A stretch of DNA of 36,522 nt from an uncultured Flavobacteriia bacterium (GCA_937975705.1 CALJTX010000051.1:1-36522), one strand, 5' to 3'; shown: positions 26,195 to 34,723, numbered from the stretch's first letter. A program made the numbers and translations. Notes: generated by a model from the sequence alone, not told the origin.

Positions 26195-27130
26195 ATGAAA
26201 TTTCTATCTCTTCTTGCCCTGATTTTTACCCTCTTTGCTTGTGGCGATGGCGTTGTTACCTTTGAAAACGACAAAGAGCGCTACTCCTATCTGCTCGGGG
26301 TAGAAATTGCCAAACCATTTATTACGCAAGCGCCGTTTACCAAAATGGACAAAGAAAAAATGATTGAAGGTTTTGAAAATCCAGTCAAAGAAACCGAACT
26401 CAAAAAATATTACAAAGAGCTCGAACTTTTGCTCGGCCAAGACGGCCAAAGCTTCAACGAAAAATACAAAGAGCAAGGCTCTTTTGCGGTAGGTAAAATC
26501 AACCGCGAGCGCTTTGACCACTACTTTGAAGAGTTAGACGCGAAGGAACTCATCAACAGCGAATTTGTCAAAAAAGGATTTGCCGATGGTCTCAACAAAA
26601 AAGACACAGAAGCCCTAAAAGGCCAAGACCGCAAAAAAATCATGGCAGGTTTTGAAGCCCTCATGAATCAAAAATATCAAAAGATAACCGCCAACTACAA
26701 AGCTGAAGGTGAAGCATTTATGAGCGCTAACAAAAACAAACCAGGCGTCAAAACGACTGCCAGCGGCTTGCAATACATCGTGCTTAAAGAAGGAAAAGGC
26801 CCGAAGCCTGGTCGCGATGCCCGCGTCAAAATGAGTTATGTCGGCATGAACCCCGACGGCAGTATTTTTGATCAATCACCAGCGGGAGAAGGCATTAGCT
26901 TTGGTCTGAACGAAGTAATCCCAGGCTGGACCGAAGGCGTTCAACTCATGAGCGTAGGCACCAAAATCCGTTTATTTGTGCCGCAAGAACTTGGCTACGC
27001 TGGCAATCCACCGCAAGGGGCCAACATCAAACCGTATTCTCCACTCGTTTTTGAAATGGAGCTAATGGCCATCGAAAAAGCTACGGCACCAAATACAGCC
27101 ATGCCGATGCCCAATCAAATACCACAATAA
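26195..27130 (+). CDS. FKBP-type peptidyl-prolyl isomerase lipoprotein (FkpA/Mip-like)
   Basis: The protein (311 aa from ATG 26195) has a lipoprotein signal with lipobox LFAC, lipidation at C16. A long charged helical region (about 25-200) holds two related Mip-type dimerisation segments (RYSYLLGVEIAKPF and SFAVGKINRERFDHYF). A C-terminal FKBP domain follows (TASGLQYIVLKEGKG, FGLNEVIPGWTEGVQL, ELGYAGNPPQGANIKPY). It should fold proteins in the periplasm, anchored to a membrane. A longer reading back to 25763 runs through the upstream FKBP in another frame and is rejected. Confidence 0.93.
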   Translation: MKFLSLLALIFTLFACGDGVVTFENDKERYSYLLGVEIAKPFITQAPFTKMDKEKMIEGFENPVKETELKKYYKELELLLGQDGQSFNEKYKEQGSFAVGKINRERFDHYFEELDAKELINSEFVKKGFADGLNKKDTEALKGQDRKKIMAGFEALMNQKYQKITANYKAEGEAFMSANKNKPGVKTTASGLQYIVLKEGKGPKPGRDARVKMSYVGMNPDGSIFDQSPAGEGISFGLNEVIPGWTEGVQLMSVGTKIRLFVPQELGYAGNPPQGANIKPYSPLVFEMELMAIEKATAPNTAMPMPNQIPQ

Positions 27131-27145
27131 TTTGTAACTTAGACC

Positions 27146-28288
27146 ATGCGCTTTTTAAAATTCCTCTCCATTTTTATTGCAGGTGCTTTGGCAATGAGCT
27201 CTTGTGAAGAAGACATCATCCTCGATGGCGACTTCGTTGAAACGGCTGTTGTCTATGGCCTACTCGATCAAGCAGATTCCATTCACATGATCAAAATTAC
27301 CCGCGCCTTCATCGGCCCAGGTTCTGCCCTCGACATCGCTCAAATTCCAGACTCCAGTTATTTTGAGCAAGTAGAAGCTACAGTTTCTGAAGTGGTAAAT
27401 GGTCAGGTGACCCGCACTTGGGCACTCCAAGACACCGTCGTACAAGACAAAGACACGAATGGTCTTTTTTACGGTCCGGAACAAAAAGCGTACTATTTCA
27501 AAACCCTCCCAACCGGGCCCTTAGAAGCGATTCAAACTTCAAGCAACCCTATGCTGAGCTCGCTCAAACCCACTGCAACCTATCGATTCAAGGCCATCAT
27601 TAACGGTGGTGAGTTTGAAGTAAGTGGCCAAACCGAACTCGTTCATGGCATGGCTTCACCTTCAGCTTCTCAGAACTTTACCTTCAAGTTTGCCGATGAT
27701 CCAGGAGAATACATTTCTACTGGAGTGGCCATCTCCAACACTGGTAATTCATACATCACAAGCGCTCACCTAGACGTACTATTCAATGAGCACCAAGGCA
27801 CTGCCATTACTGAAAAATCCTTCCGCTGGAAACTCGGTGAAGCAGCTGCAGAACCCTATACTTCACGCACATATTCTGCTGTGGGCCAGACCTTTTTTGA
27901 CCTCATCAAATCCAACGCAAGCAACAACCCAGCAATCGACAAGCGCACATTCAAGGCCATTCGCGTCATCCTTACTGGTGGTGCTGAAGAGCTTTATAAC
28001 TACATGAGCGTCAACTCACCGAGCTCTAGTTTAGCGCAAAGCAAACCAACCTACACCAATTTAAGTGTCACCAACGGCAAACGCGTGGTGGGTATTTTCT
28101 CCTCTCGCCAAACCGTCACTTACTACAAACCTTTCTACACTTCTCCACAGCAAGCGTATATCAGAGCCATCGATAAAAAATCGACCCGAGAGCTGTGCAA
28201 CGGCCCTATTACCGGATTCTTGCTCTTTTGCTCAAACCATCCTGGTGACAACGTTGTGGGGCAAGAAGAGTCTTTTGCCTGTAACTAA
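27146..28288 (+). CDS. DUF4249 family lipoprotein
   Basis: The protein (380 aa) begins with a lipoprotein signal (MRFLKFLSIFIAGALAMSSC, lipidation at C20) followed by EEDIILDGDFVETAVVYGLLDQADSIHMI. This is the opening of the Bacteroidota DUF4249 family, whose members are surface or periplasmic lipoproteins often found near TonB-dependent receptors. The C-terminal cysteines (ELCNGPITGFLLFCS) and SPSSSLAQSKPTYTN also fit. Function is unknown. It follows the FKBP gene by 15 bp, and its stop abuts the priA start. Confidence 0.82.
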   Translation: MRFLKFLSIFIAGALAMSSCEEDIILDGDFVETAVVYGLLDQADSIHMIKITRAFIGPGSALDIAQIPDSSYFEQVEATVSEVVNGQVTRTWALQDTVVQDKDTNGLFYGPEQKAYYFKTLPTGPLEAIQTSSNPMLSSLKPTATYRFKAIINGGEFEVSGQTELVHGMASPSASQNFTFKFADDPGEYISTGVAISNTGNSYITSAHLDVLFNEHQGTAITEKSFRWKLGEAAAEPYTSRTYSAVGQTFFDLIKSNASNNPAIDKRTFKAIRVILTGGAEELYNYMSVNSPSSSLAQSKPTYTNLSVTNGKRVVGIFSSRQTVTYYKPFYTSPQQAYIRAIDKKSTRELCNGPITGFLLFCSNHPGDNVVGQEESFACN

Positions 28289-30772
28289 ATGACCGAACGC
28301 CAGACACTCTTTGCCGATGTCTTGTTGCCAGTCCCGATGCGGCAAGTTTTCACTTATCGCGTTCCGTTTGAATTCAATGCGCAAATCAGAAGTGGTTTAC
28401 GCGTGTTGGTGCCTTTTGGCAAAAACAAACTCCTGACCGGTTTAGTCACAAACGTCCATCCGAACGTACCCCAAAATTACCAAGCCAAATACATCGATAC
28501 CATCCTCGATGAACAACCCATTATCACTGGCAAACAGCTCGCTTTCTGGGACTGGATCAGCACTTACTATATGGCCCCAATCGGCGATGTCATGAACGCA
28601 GCGCTACCAGCCAACTTCAAATTGGCAAGCGAGGCTAAATTTTGCCTGCACCCAGATGCACCACTGCAAAGACCCGAACTCAGCGCACGCGCAGAAGAGA
28701 TTTTAGAACTGCTCATGGTACAGAGCCAGATGAGCAGCAAAGAACTCACCGAACGCTTAGGCATCAAAACCATTCAGCCTTACCTCAAAAAACTCCTCGA
28801 GCTGAAGCTCATTGCCAGTGCAGAAGAAGTTCAAGAGCGCTACACACCCAAAACACAGCTTTTCATCTTTTTACATTCGGATTTTCAGCAAGAAGCACAC
28901 CTCACCGCGTTTTTAAACACAATAGAACGCAAACCAAGGGCTGAAAAACAAGTGCAAGCACTATTGCGCTTTATCCAATTGGCAACAGAAGCAGGTAGTT
29001 TAGCAGCACCCGTATCCAAAACACTTTTACTCAAGCACGACGTTAGTGCTTCGGCACTCGCCACACTAGAAAAACAGGGCATCTTTCAGATTGAAAGGCT
29101 CCAGGTAGACCGCCACACAAGCATTGGCGAAGGAAAAGGCGCCTTCAAACCACTCACAGCAGTGCAAAACACCGCACTGCTAGAAATCGAGGTAGGTTTT
29201 GACCAAAAAGATGTTTGTCTGTTTTACGGCGTAACGGGTTCGGGTAAAACCGAAATTTATGTCCAACTGATCCAACAATACCTGGATTTAGGCAAACAAG
29301 TTTTATTTCTCATCCCAGAAATTGCGCTCACAACCCAACTGATCGGCCGTTTGCAACATTATTTCGGCGATTTAGTAGGCGTTTACCACAGCCGTTTCAA
29401 TCAAAATGAACGCATTGAAATCTGGAATCATGTCTTGGCCAATGACCCGCATAAATTCCGAATCATTGTAGGAGCGCGCAGTTCTGTCTTCTTACCTTTC
29501 GCCGACCTCGGTTTGGTGATCGTAGATGAAGAACACGAGGCTTCTTTCAAGCAATACGACCCCTCTCCGCGCTACAATGCCCGAGATGCAGCCATTGTAT
29601 TGGCCAAATTACACAATGCAAAAGTGCTCTTAGGCTCAGCCACACCGTCTATCGAATCTTATTCAAATGCCAAGCAAGGAAAGTACCATTTAGTCCAACT
29701 TGCCGATCGTTACAAAGGCCTGCAGCTGCCACTCATGATTTGCGCCGACCTCAAAAGAGAAAAGCGACTCAAAAATATGCAGTCGCATTTTTCTAGTCTG
29801 CTGCTCGATGAAATGAAACAGGCACTGGCAAAAAAAGAGCAAATCATTCTCTTTCAAAATAGACGCGGCTACACCCCTATTTGGTCCTGTGAAGTTTGTG
29901 CCTGGACACCGCGTTGCGAGCACTGCGACGTCAGCCTGACCTACCACAAGCACAGCAATATGCTCAAATGCCACTATTGCAGCTACACCACACCTCCTAT
30001 CGGCTCTTGCACCAATTGCGGAAGCAACCGCCTGCGCATGATTGGTTTTGGAACCGAAAAAATCGAAGATGAACTCCAACTCCTCTTCCCCAACACCATC
30101 TTCAAACGCATGGACCTCGACAGCACGCGCTCCAAAAATGCCTACGAAGAAATCATCGACAACTTTGCCAATCGCCGCATCGATGTCTTGATTGGCACCC
30201 AAATGGTCACCAAAGGCCTTGATTTTGATCACGTTTCTTTGGTCGGCATACTCGATGCAGATATGCTATTGAACCGACCCGATTTCAGGGCTTATGAGCG
30301 GGCCTTTCAACTGATGTCTCAGGTGGCTGGCCGAGCGGGTCGCAAAGAAAAACAAGGAAAGGTTGTAATCCAAAGCGCCCAAGCCGAACATTGGGTTCTC
30401 GAACGCGTCATGGCACATGACTTCATTGGTTTTTACGAGGTAGAGATTGAAGAACGCGAGCGCTTTTTCTATCCACCCTATTACAAAATCATTCAGCTAA
30501 CCCTCAAGCACGAGAAAGAAGAAGTCGTCCACGAAGGCGCCCAATTTCTTGCCGACCAACTCCGAGCGGTGTTTAAAGAACGTGTCTTAGGCCCTGAGTT
30601 CCCGATCATCAAGCGCATTCAAAACAAATTCCTCAAGGAAATCAAGCTCAAAATTGAACGCGGCGCACCTGATAAAAAAGTCAAGGCAAGAATCTTACAA
30701 GACCTCGACACCTTCTACCAAAACGTCCGCTTCAAAGGCATACAAATTAGTATCGATGTCGATCCGATGTAG
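28289..30772 (+). CDS. priA: Primosomal protein N' (replication restart helicase PriA)
   Basis: PriA (827 aa) reloads the replicative helicase at stalled or recombined forks. The N-terminal 3'-DNA-binding domain (VLLPVPMRQVFTYRVP) is followed by a winged-helix region, then the helicase core with Walker A GVTGSGKTE (314-322), DEEH (413-416), SATPS and the VAGRAGRKEKQG motif VI. Zinc-binding cysteines sit in SCEVCAWTPRCEHCDVS and the following HYCSY ... SCTNCGS (from residue 534). The C-terminus ends SIDVDPM. Its last 21 bp are duplicated 2.1 kb downstream at 32833-32853. Confidence 0.97.
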   Translation: MTERQTLFADVLLPVPMRQVFTYRVPFEFNAQIRSGLRVLVPFGKNKLLTGLVTNVHPNVPQNYQAKYIDTILDEQPIITGKQLAFWDWISTYYMAPIGDVMNAALPANFKLASEAKFCLHPDAPLQRPELSARAEEILELLMVQSQMSSKELTERLGIKTIQPYLKKLLELKLIASAEEVQERYTPKTQLFIFLHSDFQQEAHLTAFLNTIERKPRAEKQVQALLRFIQLATEAGSLAAPVSKTLLLKHDVSASALATLEKQGIFQIERLQVDRHTSIGEGKGAFKPLTAVQNTALLEIEVGFDQKDVCLFYGVTGSGKTEIYVQLIQQYLDLGKQVLFLIPEIALTTQLIGRLQHYFGDLVGVYHSRFNQNERIEIWNHVLANDPHKFRIIVGARSSVFLPFADLGLVIVDEEHEASFKQYDPSPRYNARDAAIVLAKLHNAKVLLGSATPSIESYSNAKQGKYHLVQLADRYKGLQLPLMICADLKREKRLKNMQSHFSSLLLDEMKQALAKKEQIILFQNRRGYTPIWSCEVCAWTPRCEHCDVSLTYHKHSNMLKCHYCSYTTPPIGSCTNCGSNRLRMIGFGTEKIEDELQLLFPNTIFKRMDLDSTRSKNAYEEIIDNFANRRIDVLIGTQMVTKGLDFDHVSLVGILDADMLLNRPDFRAYERAFQLMSQVAGRAGRKEKQGKVVIQSAQAEHWVLERVMAHDFIGFYEVEIEERERFFYPPYYKIIQLTLKHEKEEVVHEGAQFLADQLRAVFKERVLGPEFPIIKRIQNKFLKEIKLKIERGAPDKKVKARILQDLDTFYQNVRFKGIQISIDVDPM
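30751..30771 (+). repeat. 21-bp direct repeat, copy 1 (3' end of priA)
   Basis: These bases cover the last codons of priA up to the first two bases of its stop codon. They are identical to 32833-32853, in the same orientation. The repeat holds a small inverted repeat, ATCGA-TG-TCGAT (30752-30763). The two copies bound a 2.06-kb segment with the T9SS gene and the RhuM pseudogene. Confidence 0.9.
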
Positions 30773-30780
30773 GACCTCCC

Positions 30781-32265
30781 CTACCTCACCACCAACTTCT
30801 TCATCCATTGCTGTTCACCTTGTATAATATGCGCAAAGTAAACCCCAGGTGCTTGATTACTTAAGTCAAACGAATTGTCAGAAGAAAGTTCATTGAGTTC
30901 AAATTGGGCTACTTGCTTGCCTTGTTGGTCAAGAACAGAGATTTGCATGGGCTCAGTACTGATGCTTGAAACCTGAAAAATGCCGTCTGAAGGGTTGGGG
31001 AAGATTGCGATATCGCCTTGTTCGGGAGTTTCGGGGACGGTTAATTCATTTTGAAAATCACCGATGATGACGACACGTGAGGCATTTAAATTCCTCATTA
31101 CCATAGCAAATTTATTGGGATCATTTTTTAATGGGCAGATATCATAAACAACTTCTTCAGTCTCTTGTGGATAGTTGGTAATTGAAGTATTAATGACTTC
31201 TTGATTGAATTCATTGTTCGCAGCAATTAATGACCCCCTCGCTATTGGGGAAATATTCAATCGTAAATAACCCACTGCAATAAAACCACAATTTTGATAA
31301 GATGTACCCGCCATAAATTCATTCCAATTTTGATTATGAATAATGGAATTTAGATGCTGACCATTTGCATCAAGCCGTATGACATATCCATTGAAAAAGT
31401 TATTTTTTTTTACACCAAAAGCAACGAAATCTCCACATGGGAGTTCTTCAACATTCCAAAACTGCGCTTGATAAGGCACCTCTTTATGTTCTGGTAGCTC
31501 TGAGTAATCCCAAATTAAATCACCTGTTAAATCGATTTTTTGAAGCAAGGGAACTGACACAGCCTGATTTATAGGGTTGGAAAGTAAACTAGGCAACCAA
31601 GTTTGGCCCCAACCAGAAAGTAAGAGCTGTCCGTCTGAGGTCGTGATCAAATCCTTGTAGACCTTAAAGAACATACCGGGAGGAGAAAGATCAGTAATAT
31701 TTATAGATCCAATAGAGTCGCCATTTGAACTAAATTTTAAAACATGCCATTCGGATTGTGCATTTGAGTTATAATGATGTTCTAAAAATCTTTGCCATAA
31801 TATATAAAAATCTCCGTTGATTTCAGTCATAGCGCCAGTCCAATTCCAGTATGGTTGATTGAAGGTATATTCCCAATCCAATATACCATTGGGTTTATAT
31901 TTTAAAATCTTTCCTTGTGAATAAGTAGATTGTGAATTACTATTCAAAATGTCCTTCGTATCGTTGATAAGAATTCCACCATCGGAGCAGACAACACTAT
32001 ATGTTGGGTTTAGTAGTAATCTAGGTGGTTGATCGACTATCCAATCAACGTTTAATGTACTATCAAGTTTTATAATCTCAGTTGAGAAGTACCCTGTGAG
32101 TCCAAGGGAATTATTACCGGAGATAATGAAACCATTGTCACTGGTAGCCTGTATTGAACGGGGGTTATTTATTAAGCCATTTGGAAGATTAATATCCTGA
32201 ATAATTTGAGCACTTAATTTATCGAGAAGTAAAAAAGTTAAAAAGCAAAGAAAAACAGCCCTCAT
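30781..32265 (-). CDS. T9SS-secreted protein of unknown function
   Basis: The protein (494 aa from ATG 32265) has a signal peptide (MRAVFLCFLTFLLLDKLSAQ). The long middle region resembles repeated delta-60/PKD-type beta-blade units (SIQATSDNGFIISGNNS, SVVCSDGGILINDTKD, DLITTSDGQLLLSGWGQT, LPCGDFVAFGVKKNN). The type IX sorting domain (IAIFPNPSDGIFQVSS to WMKKLVVR) completes it. The ATG at 32289 lies in the loop of a hairpin and would precede the signal peptide by eight residues, so it is rejected. The coding strand is visibly more AT-rich than core genes except near the 3' end. It converges on priA with 8 bp between stops. Confidence 0.75.
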   Translation of the reverse strand: MRAVFLCFLTFLLLDKLSAQIIQDINLPNGLINNPRSIQATSDNGFIISGNNSLGLTGYFSTEIIKLDSTLNVDWIVDQPPRLLLNPTYSVVCSDGGILINDTKDILNSNSQSTYSQGKILKYKPNGILDWEYTFNQPYWNWTGAMTEINGDFYILWQRFLEHHYNSNAQSEWHVLKFSSNGDSIGSINITDLSPPGMFFKVYKDLITTSDGQLLLSGWGQTWLPSLLSNPINQAVSVPLLQKIDLTGDLIWDYSELPEHKEVPYQAQFWNVEELPCGDFVAFGVKKNNFFNGYVIRLDANGQHLNSIIHNQNWNEFMAGTSYQNCGFIAVGYLRLNISPIARGSLIAANNEFNQEVINTSITNYPQETEEVVYDICPLKNDPNKFAMVMRNLNASRVVIIGDFQNELTVPETPEQGDIAIFPNPSDGIFQVSSISTEPMQISVLDQQGKQVAQFELNELSSDNSFDLSNQAPGVYFAHIIQGEQQWMKKLVVR

Positions 32266-32269
32266 AATT

Positions 32270-32296
32270 AAAAAATTAAAGGGCGACATGGTCGCC
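32270..32296 (-). terminator. Hairpin with T-rich tail on the minus strand
   Basis: The arms AAGGGCGAC and GTCGCCCTT form a 9-bp stem around a 3-nt loop (32276-32296). On the minus strand it is followed by TTAATTTTTT. It lies between the RhuM pseudogene and the start of the T9SS gene, so it probably terminated the RhuM transcript. Confidence 0.6.
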
Positions 32297-32405
32297 CTTG
32301 GTGAATGACAAAGCGAATTGGCGATGAAATTAACGATTGTTTGAATGTTCTATTTTAGGATTATGTTCTAAAAATGCAGCACATATAATGAGGAATCCAC
32401 TCGTT

Positions 32406-32832
32406 TTACCGGTTAGAATTCCTCCTTTTTAGCGCACCAATCATTAAATTCTTAACCGTTTGCATCTTGTTTACTTGACTTGTAGAGAGAAAAAGCGTTA
32501 AAGAAGCTAGAGATTTCGTTATTGATGACCGTTTGGCCAGATGGGATGTCTAATAGACCATTTCTTTCAGGATAAATTGCTGCCTTAGCGTGTTATACTA
32601 TGTTTGTTTTGCATTGAGGGCAACATCGTTAATCAAATAACCTTTCAAACGCTTTGTAACCCATTAGCGATATTGGGTTCCGCAAATCGATTTTATCTGG
32701 TAACCCACTGAAATGATTACATCTAGACTATAAAAAACAATTGGTTTATCATATTTAGCAAAATGCATTTTTTACACAATACTTTCTTTGTCTAATTCGC
32801 CACCTTGAAATAGAATAGATAAATGCCTGGAA
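32406..32832 (-). pseudogene. Degraded RhuM/Fic-family gene
   Basis: This is a decayed relative of the intact RhuM gene at 34826-35785. Its C-terminal end still reads MQTVKNLM. Its N-terminal part can be followed through the stretches matching 35430-35655 (the region of VGYRVNSKRGTQFRQWATKRL). Two internal blocks are missing: one equivalent to about 34982-35228, which includes the Fic motif, and one equivalent to about 35251-35430. The 5' end is cut off at 32832, exactly where the 21-bp priA repeat begins. Bases 32290-32405 between it and the hairpin hold nothing recognisable. Confidence 0.85.
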
Positions 32833-32853
32833 TATCGATGTCGATCCGATGTA
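32833..32853 (+). repeat. 21-bp direct repeat, copy 2 (priA 3'-end duplicate)
   Basis: These bases are identical to 30751-30771. They are wedged between the truncated RhuM pseudogene (ending 32832) and the stop codon of the HTH gene (32856). They have no coding role here. The match stops abruptly on both sides. Confidence 0.9.
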
Positions 32854-32855
32854 AC

Positions 32856-33158
32856 CTACTTTGCTAGGCCATATTTTTCGATAAGCAACTCATTGAGTGT
32901 ACGCACCATGGCATTATCTTTTTCCAAATCATACATGCGCTGATTCACGGACTGATGCGTAAAGCTGAAAAGCAGAAAGAAATCATAATTGAGCACTGAA
33001 GAAATCACCTGAAGCAACTCTGTATCTATCGAGTTTCTTGTCAAAATAGAATAGACATTCCCCCTCGACTTATTGATTTTTTTGGCAAATTCTGTCACCG
33101 AAATATCACTCTGATCCAGCACTCTCTTGATTTCCTGACCAATATGCACTTCGCCCAT
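32856..33158 (-). CDS. Small HTH (XRE-like) regulator
   Basis: The protein (100 aa) starts MGEVHIGQEIKRVLDQSDIS and contains a helix-turn-helix stretch VTEFAKKINKSRGNVYSILT (about residues 21-40), followed by a hydrophobic segment and a C-terminal helix RTLNELLIEKYGLAK. It resembles the small XRE-type regulators found in Bacteroidota accessory regions. A tail-only relative lies at 35920-35972 next to the intact RhuM gene. It therefore may once have been the regulator or partner gene of RhuM. Divergent from the lipoprotein gene at 33279. Confidence 0.75.
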   Translation of the reverse strand: MGEVHIGQEIKRVLDQSDISVTEFAKKINKSRGNVYSILTRNSIDTELLQVISSVLNYDFFLLFSFTHQSVNQRMYDLEKDNAMVRTLNELLIEKYGLAK

Positions 33159-33278
33159 AGCGCAAAATTGCTGATTGCTTGGCTTATTTTCTTATACATT
33201 ACGCTTAAATTTTATTACATTTTTGTACAATATTATTGTACATTTGAACTTGTATTAGAAATTTTAAAAATTAAACCG

Positions 33279-33710
33279 ATGAATCTTTTTACAAAACTTG
33301 CCTTTTCAAGTGCCTTAGCACTAGGCGTATTTAGCTGTGCAAAACCTGGATGTACGGATCCAAATGCAGTCAACTACAGTGCCTCTGCAAAAAAAGACGA
33401 CTACTCGTGTGTCTACAAAGAGAAACTCATATTTTGGCAAAATCTTGCTACATCACAATTGGTCCAAAACGCCGGAATAACTGGTTTGTATATCTATGTG
33501 GACGGTCAGTTAGTTGGCTCTACTCTTGCAACAAACTACTGGACTGGACAACCAAGCTGTGAACAATCTGGAAATGTTAATACTGAAATTGATATGGGCT
33601 CGCTAGATAGCAAACTCATCGAATATGAAATCAAGGACAATAATGGGAATGTACTCGTCTCTGATTTTTATATCATGACAGCTGGTGATTGCAATTTCAT
33701 TCAGATGTAA
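33279..33710 (+). CDS. Putative lipoprotein with GCTDPxAxNY motif
   Basis: The protein (143 aa) has a lipoprotein signal with lipobox VFSC (lipidation at C20). Then comes GCTDPNAVNYSASAKKDDYSC, given here as two parts (GCTDPNAVNYSA and KKDDYSC), a short cysteine-bounded motif common in Bacteroidota secreted proteins. The rest (about 45-143) is a small beta-rich domain with no family recognised. An in-frame reading from 33144 adds 45 hydrophobic residues overlapping the HTH promoter region and is rejected, because the ATG at 33279 gives a clean signal peptide. Confidence 0.75.
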   Translation: MNLFTKLAFSSALALGVFSCAKPGCTDPNAVNYSASAKKDDYSCVYKEKLIFWQNLATSQLVQNAGITGLYIYVDGQLVGSTLATNYWTGQPSCEQSGNVNTEIDMGSLDSKLIEYEIKDNNGNVLVSDFYIMTAGDCNFIQM

Positions 33711-33738
33711 TTTTTATTATCCATTTAATTAAATCACA

Positions 33739-34035
33739 ATGAAAAAATTTCTCTTAACCATCATACTTCTCAGCGGCTTTACATCATGTATGATGACAAA
33801 AACGCCAGTTGGTGCTTACCTTGAAACACCAGGGAAAGAAGTGACTTTTGATAAAGGCAAACAATTCTGGTTATTCTGGGGAATCGTTCCTATAGGAAGA
33901 ACACAAGTGAATACGCCATCTAATGGAAACTGTCAAGTCACTACAAAAATTCGATTAACAGACTTCATTATTTCAGGTTTAACCGGAGGAATTGTTACCA
34001 GTACTTCAATTAAAGTTGAAGTAAAAGAGCAATAA
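33739..34035 (+). CDS. Small Bor-like lipoprotein
   Basis: The protein (98 aa) has a lipoprotein signal (MKKFLLTIILLSGFTSC, lipidation at C17). The following ~80 residues (KQFWLFWGIVPIGRTQVNT, then GLTGGIVTSTSIKVEV) resemble the layout of the Bor/Iss outer-membrane lipoprotein family: a WG-I-P segment, a single cysteine, and a glycine-rich hydrophobic stretch. The similarity is modest and the function unassigned. It lies 28 bp after the previous lipoprotein gene and has its own terminator. Confidence 0.6.
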   Translation: MKKFLLTIILLSGFTSCMMTKTPVGAYLETPGKEVTFDKGKQFWLFWGIVPIGRTQVNTPSNGNCQVTTKIRLTDFIISGLTGGIVTSTSIKVEVKEQ

Positions 34036-34054
34036 GCTTTCCTTCCCCAACATC

Positions 34055-34083
34055 AAAAGGAACCACACGGTTCCTTTTTTTTT
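34055..34083 (+). terminator. Rho-independent terminator after the Bor-like gene
   Basis: AAAAGGAACC (34055-34064) pairs with GGTTCCTTTT around a 4-nt loop, followed by a T-run. It lies 19 bp after the stop codon. The GGAACC/GGTTCC stem recurs in the sigA terminator and its duplicate. Confidence 0.9.
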
Positions 34084-34168
34084 GCGTGATTTTAGGATAA
34101 AAAGCGTTGTTTGTAATTAATCGTTATTTTTAAACAAAACATTATCAACCTCTTCAATCAAAAATCTT

Positions 34169-34723
34169 ATGAAAAACATTACGCTCATTTTAGCTGCTTT
34201 CCTTTTATTACTTGGTTCATGTACCATTCAAAAAAGAGTTTATCGACCTGGTTTTACGGTTGAATGGAAAGGCGATAAATTTCAAGCAATAGAGACAGAA
34301 GAAGTAGAAGAAGGTGACTTGGCCAGTTCAAGTATCGAAAATAAGAAGGAGAAACTTGAGGTTGCTATGCGACCTTTAGTCCCTTCTAAGGAAAATGAAG
34401 TTGTTGAGCCAGCTGTGCCGAACACTACGGCGCCAAGTACGGAGGTTGTGGCAAATGAGACGCAACAAGAAAACGCTTTGGCTGCGGTTGCCAAGCCGGT
34501 TTCAAAAAAGGTGAAAAAGGATACGCAGTTTTCTACAGGAAAAGCATTTGAATCCAAGGCCTCAATTGGTGCAGACGACGGAGAAGGCAACGGCGCACTA
34601 ACTGCAATTGGTTGGATATTTATCATCATGGGAATTGTATTTCTCATCTTCTTGAGTATTCTTGTAGGCATATTATTGATGCTCCTTGGCCTTCTGTTTT
34701 TTGTAGTTGGTAAGAACAATTAA
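34169..34723 (+). CDS. Putative lipoprotein with C-terminal membrane segment
   Basis: The protein (184 aa) has a lipoprotein signal with lipobox LGSC (lipidation at C18). CTIQKRVYRPGFTVEWKG follows, a start seen in many small Bacteroidota lipoproteins. The middle (about 45-140) is low-complexity, rich in Glu/Val/Ala/Lys, and probably disordered. The last ~40 residues form one long or two short membrane segments (AIGWIFIIMGIVFLIFLSIL, then VGILLMLLGLLFFVV). Function unknown. Its transcript now ends in a copy of the sigA terminator. Confidence 0.7.
   Translation: MKNITLILAAFLLLLGSCTIQKRVYRPGFTVEWKGDKFQAIETEEVEEGDLASSSIENKKEKLEVAMRPLVPSKENEVVEPAVPNTTAPSTEVVANETQQENALAAVAKPVSKKVKKDTQFSTGKAFESKASIGADDGEGNGALTAIGWIFIIMGIVFLIFLSILVGILLMLLGLLFFVVGKNN

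Noticed and set aside
33144..33278. Longer start for the GCTDP lipoprotein
   Set aside because: The extra 45 residues are hydrophobic low-quality sequence over the divergent promoter region. The ATG at 33279 gives a standard lipobox.
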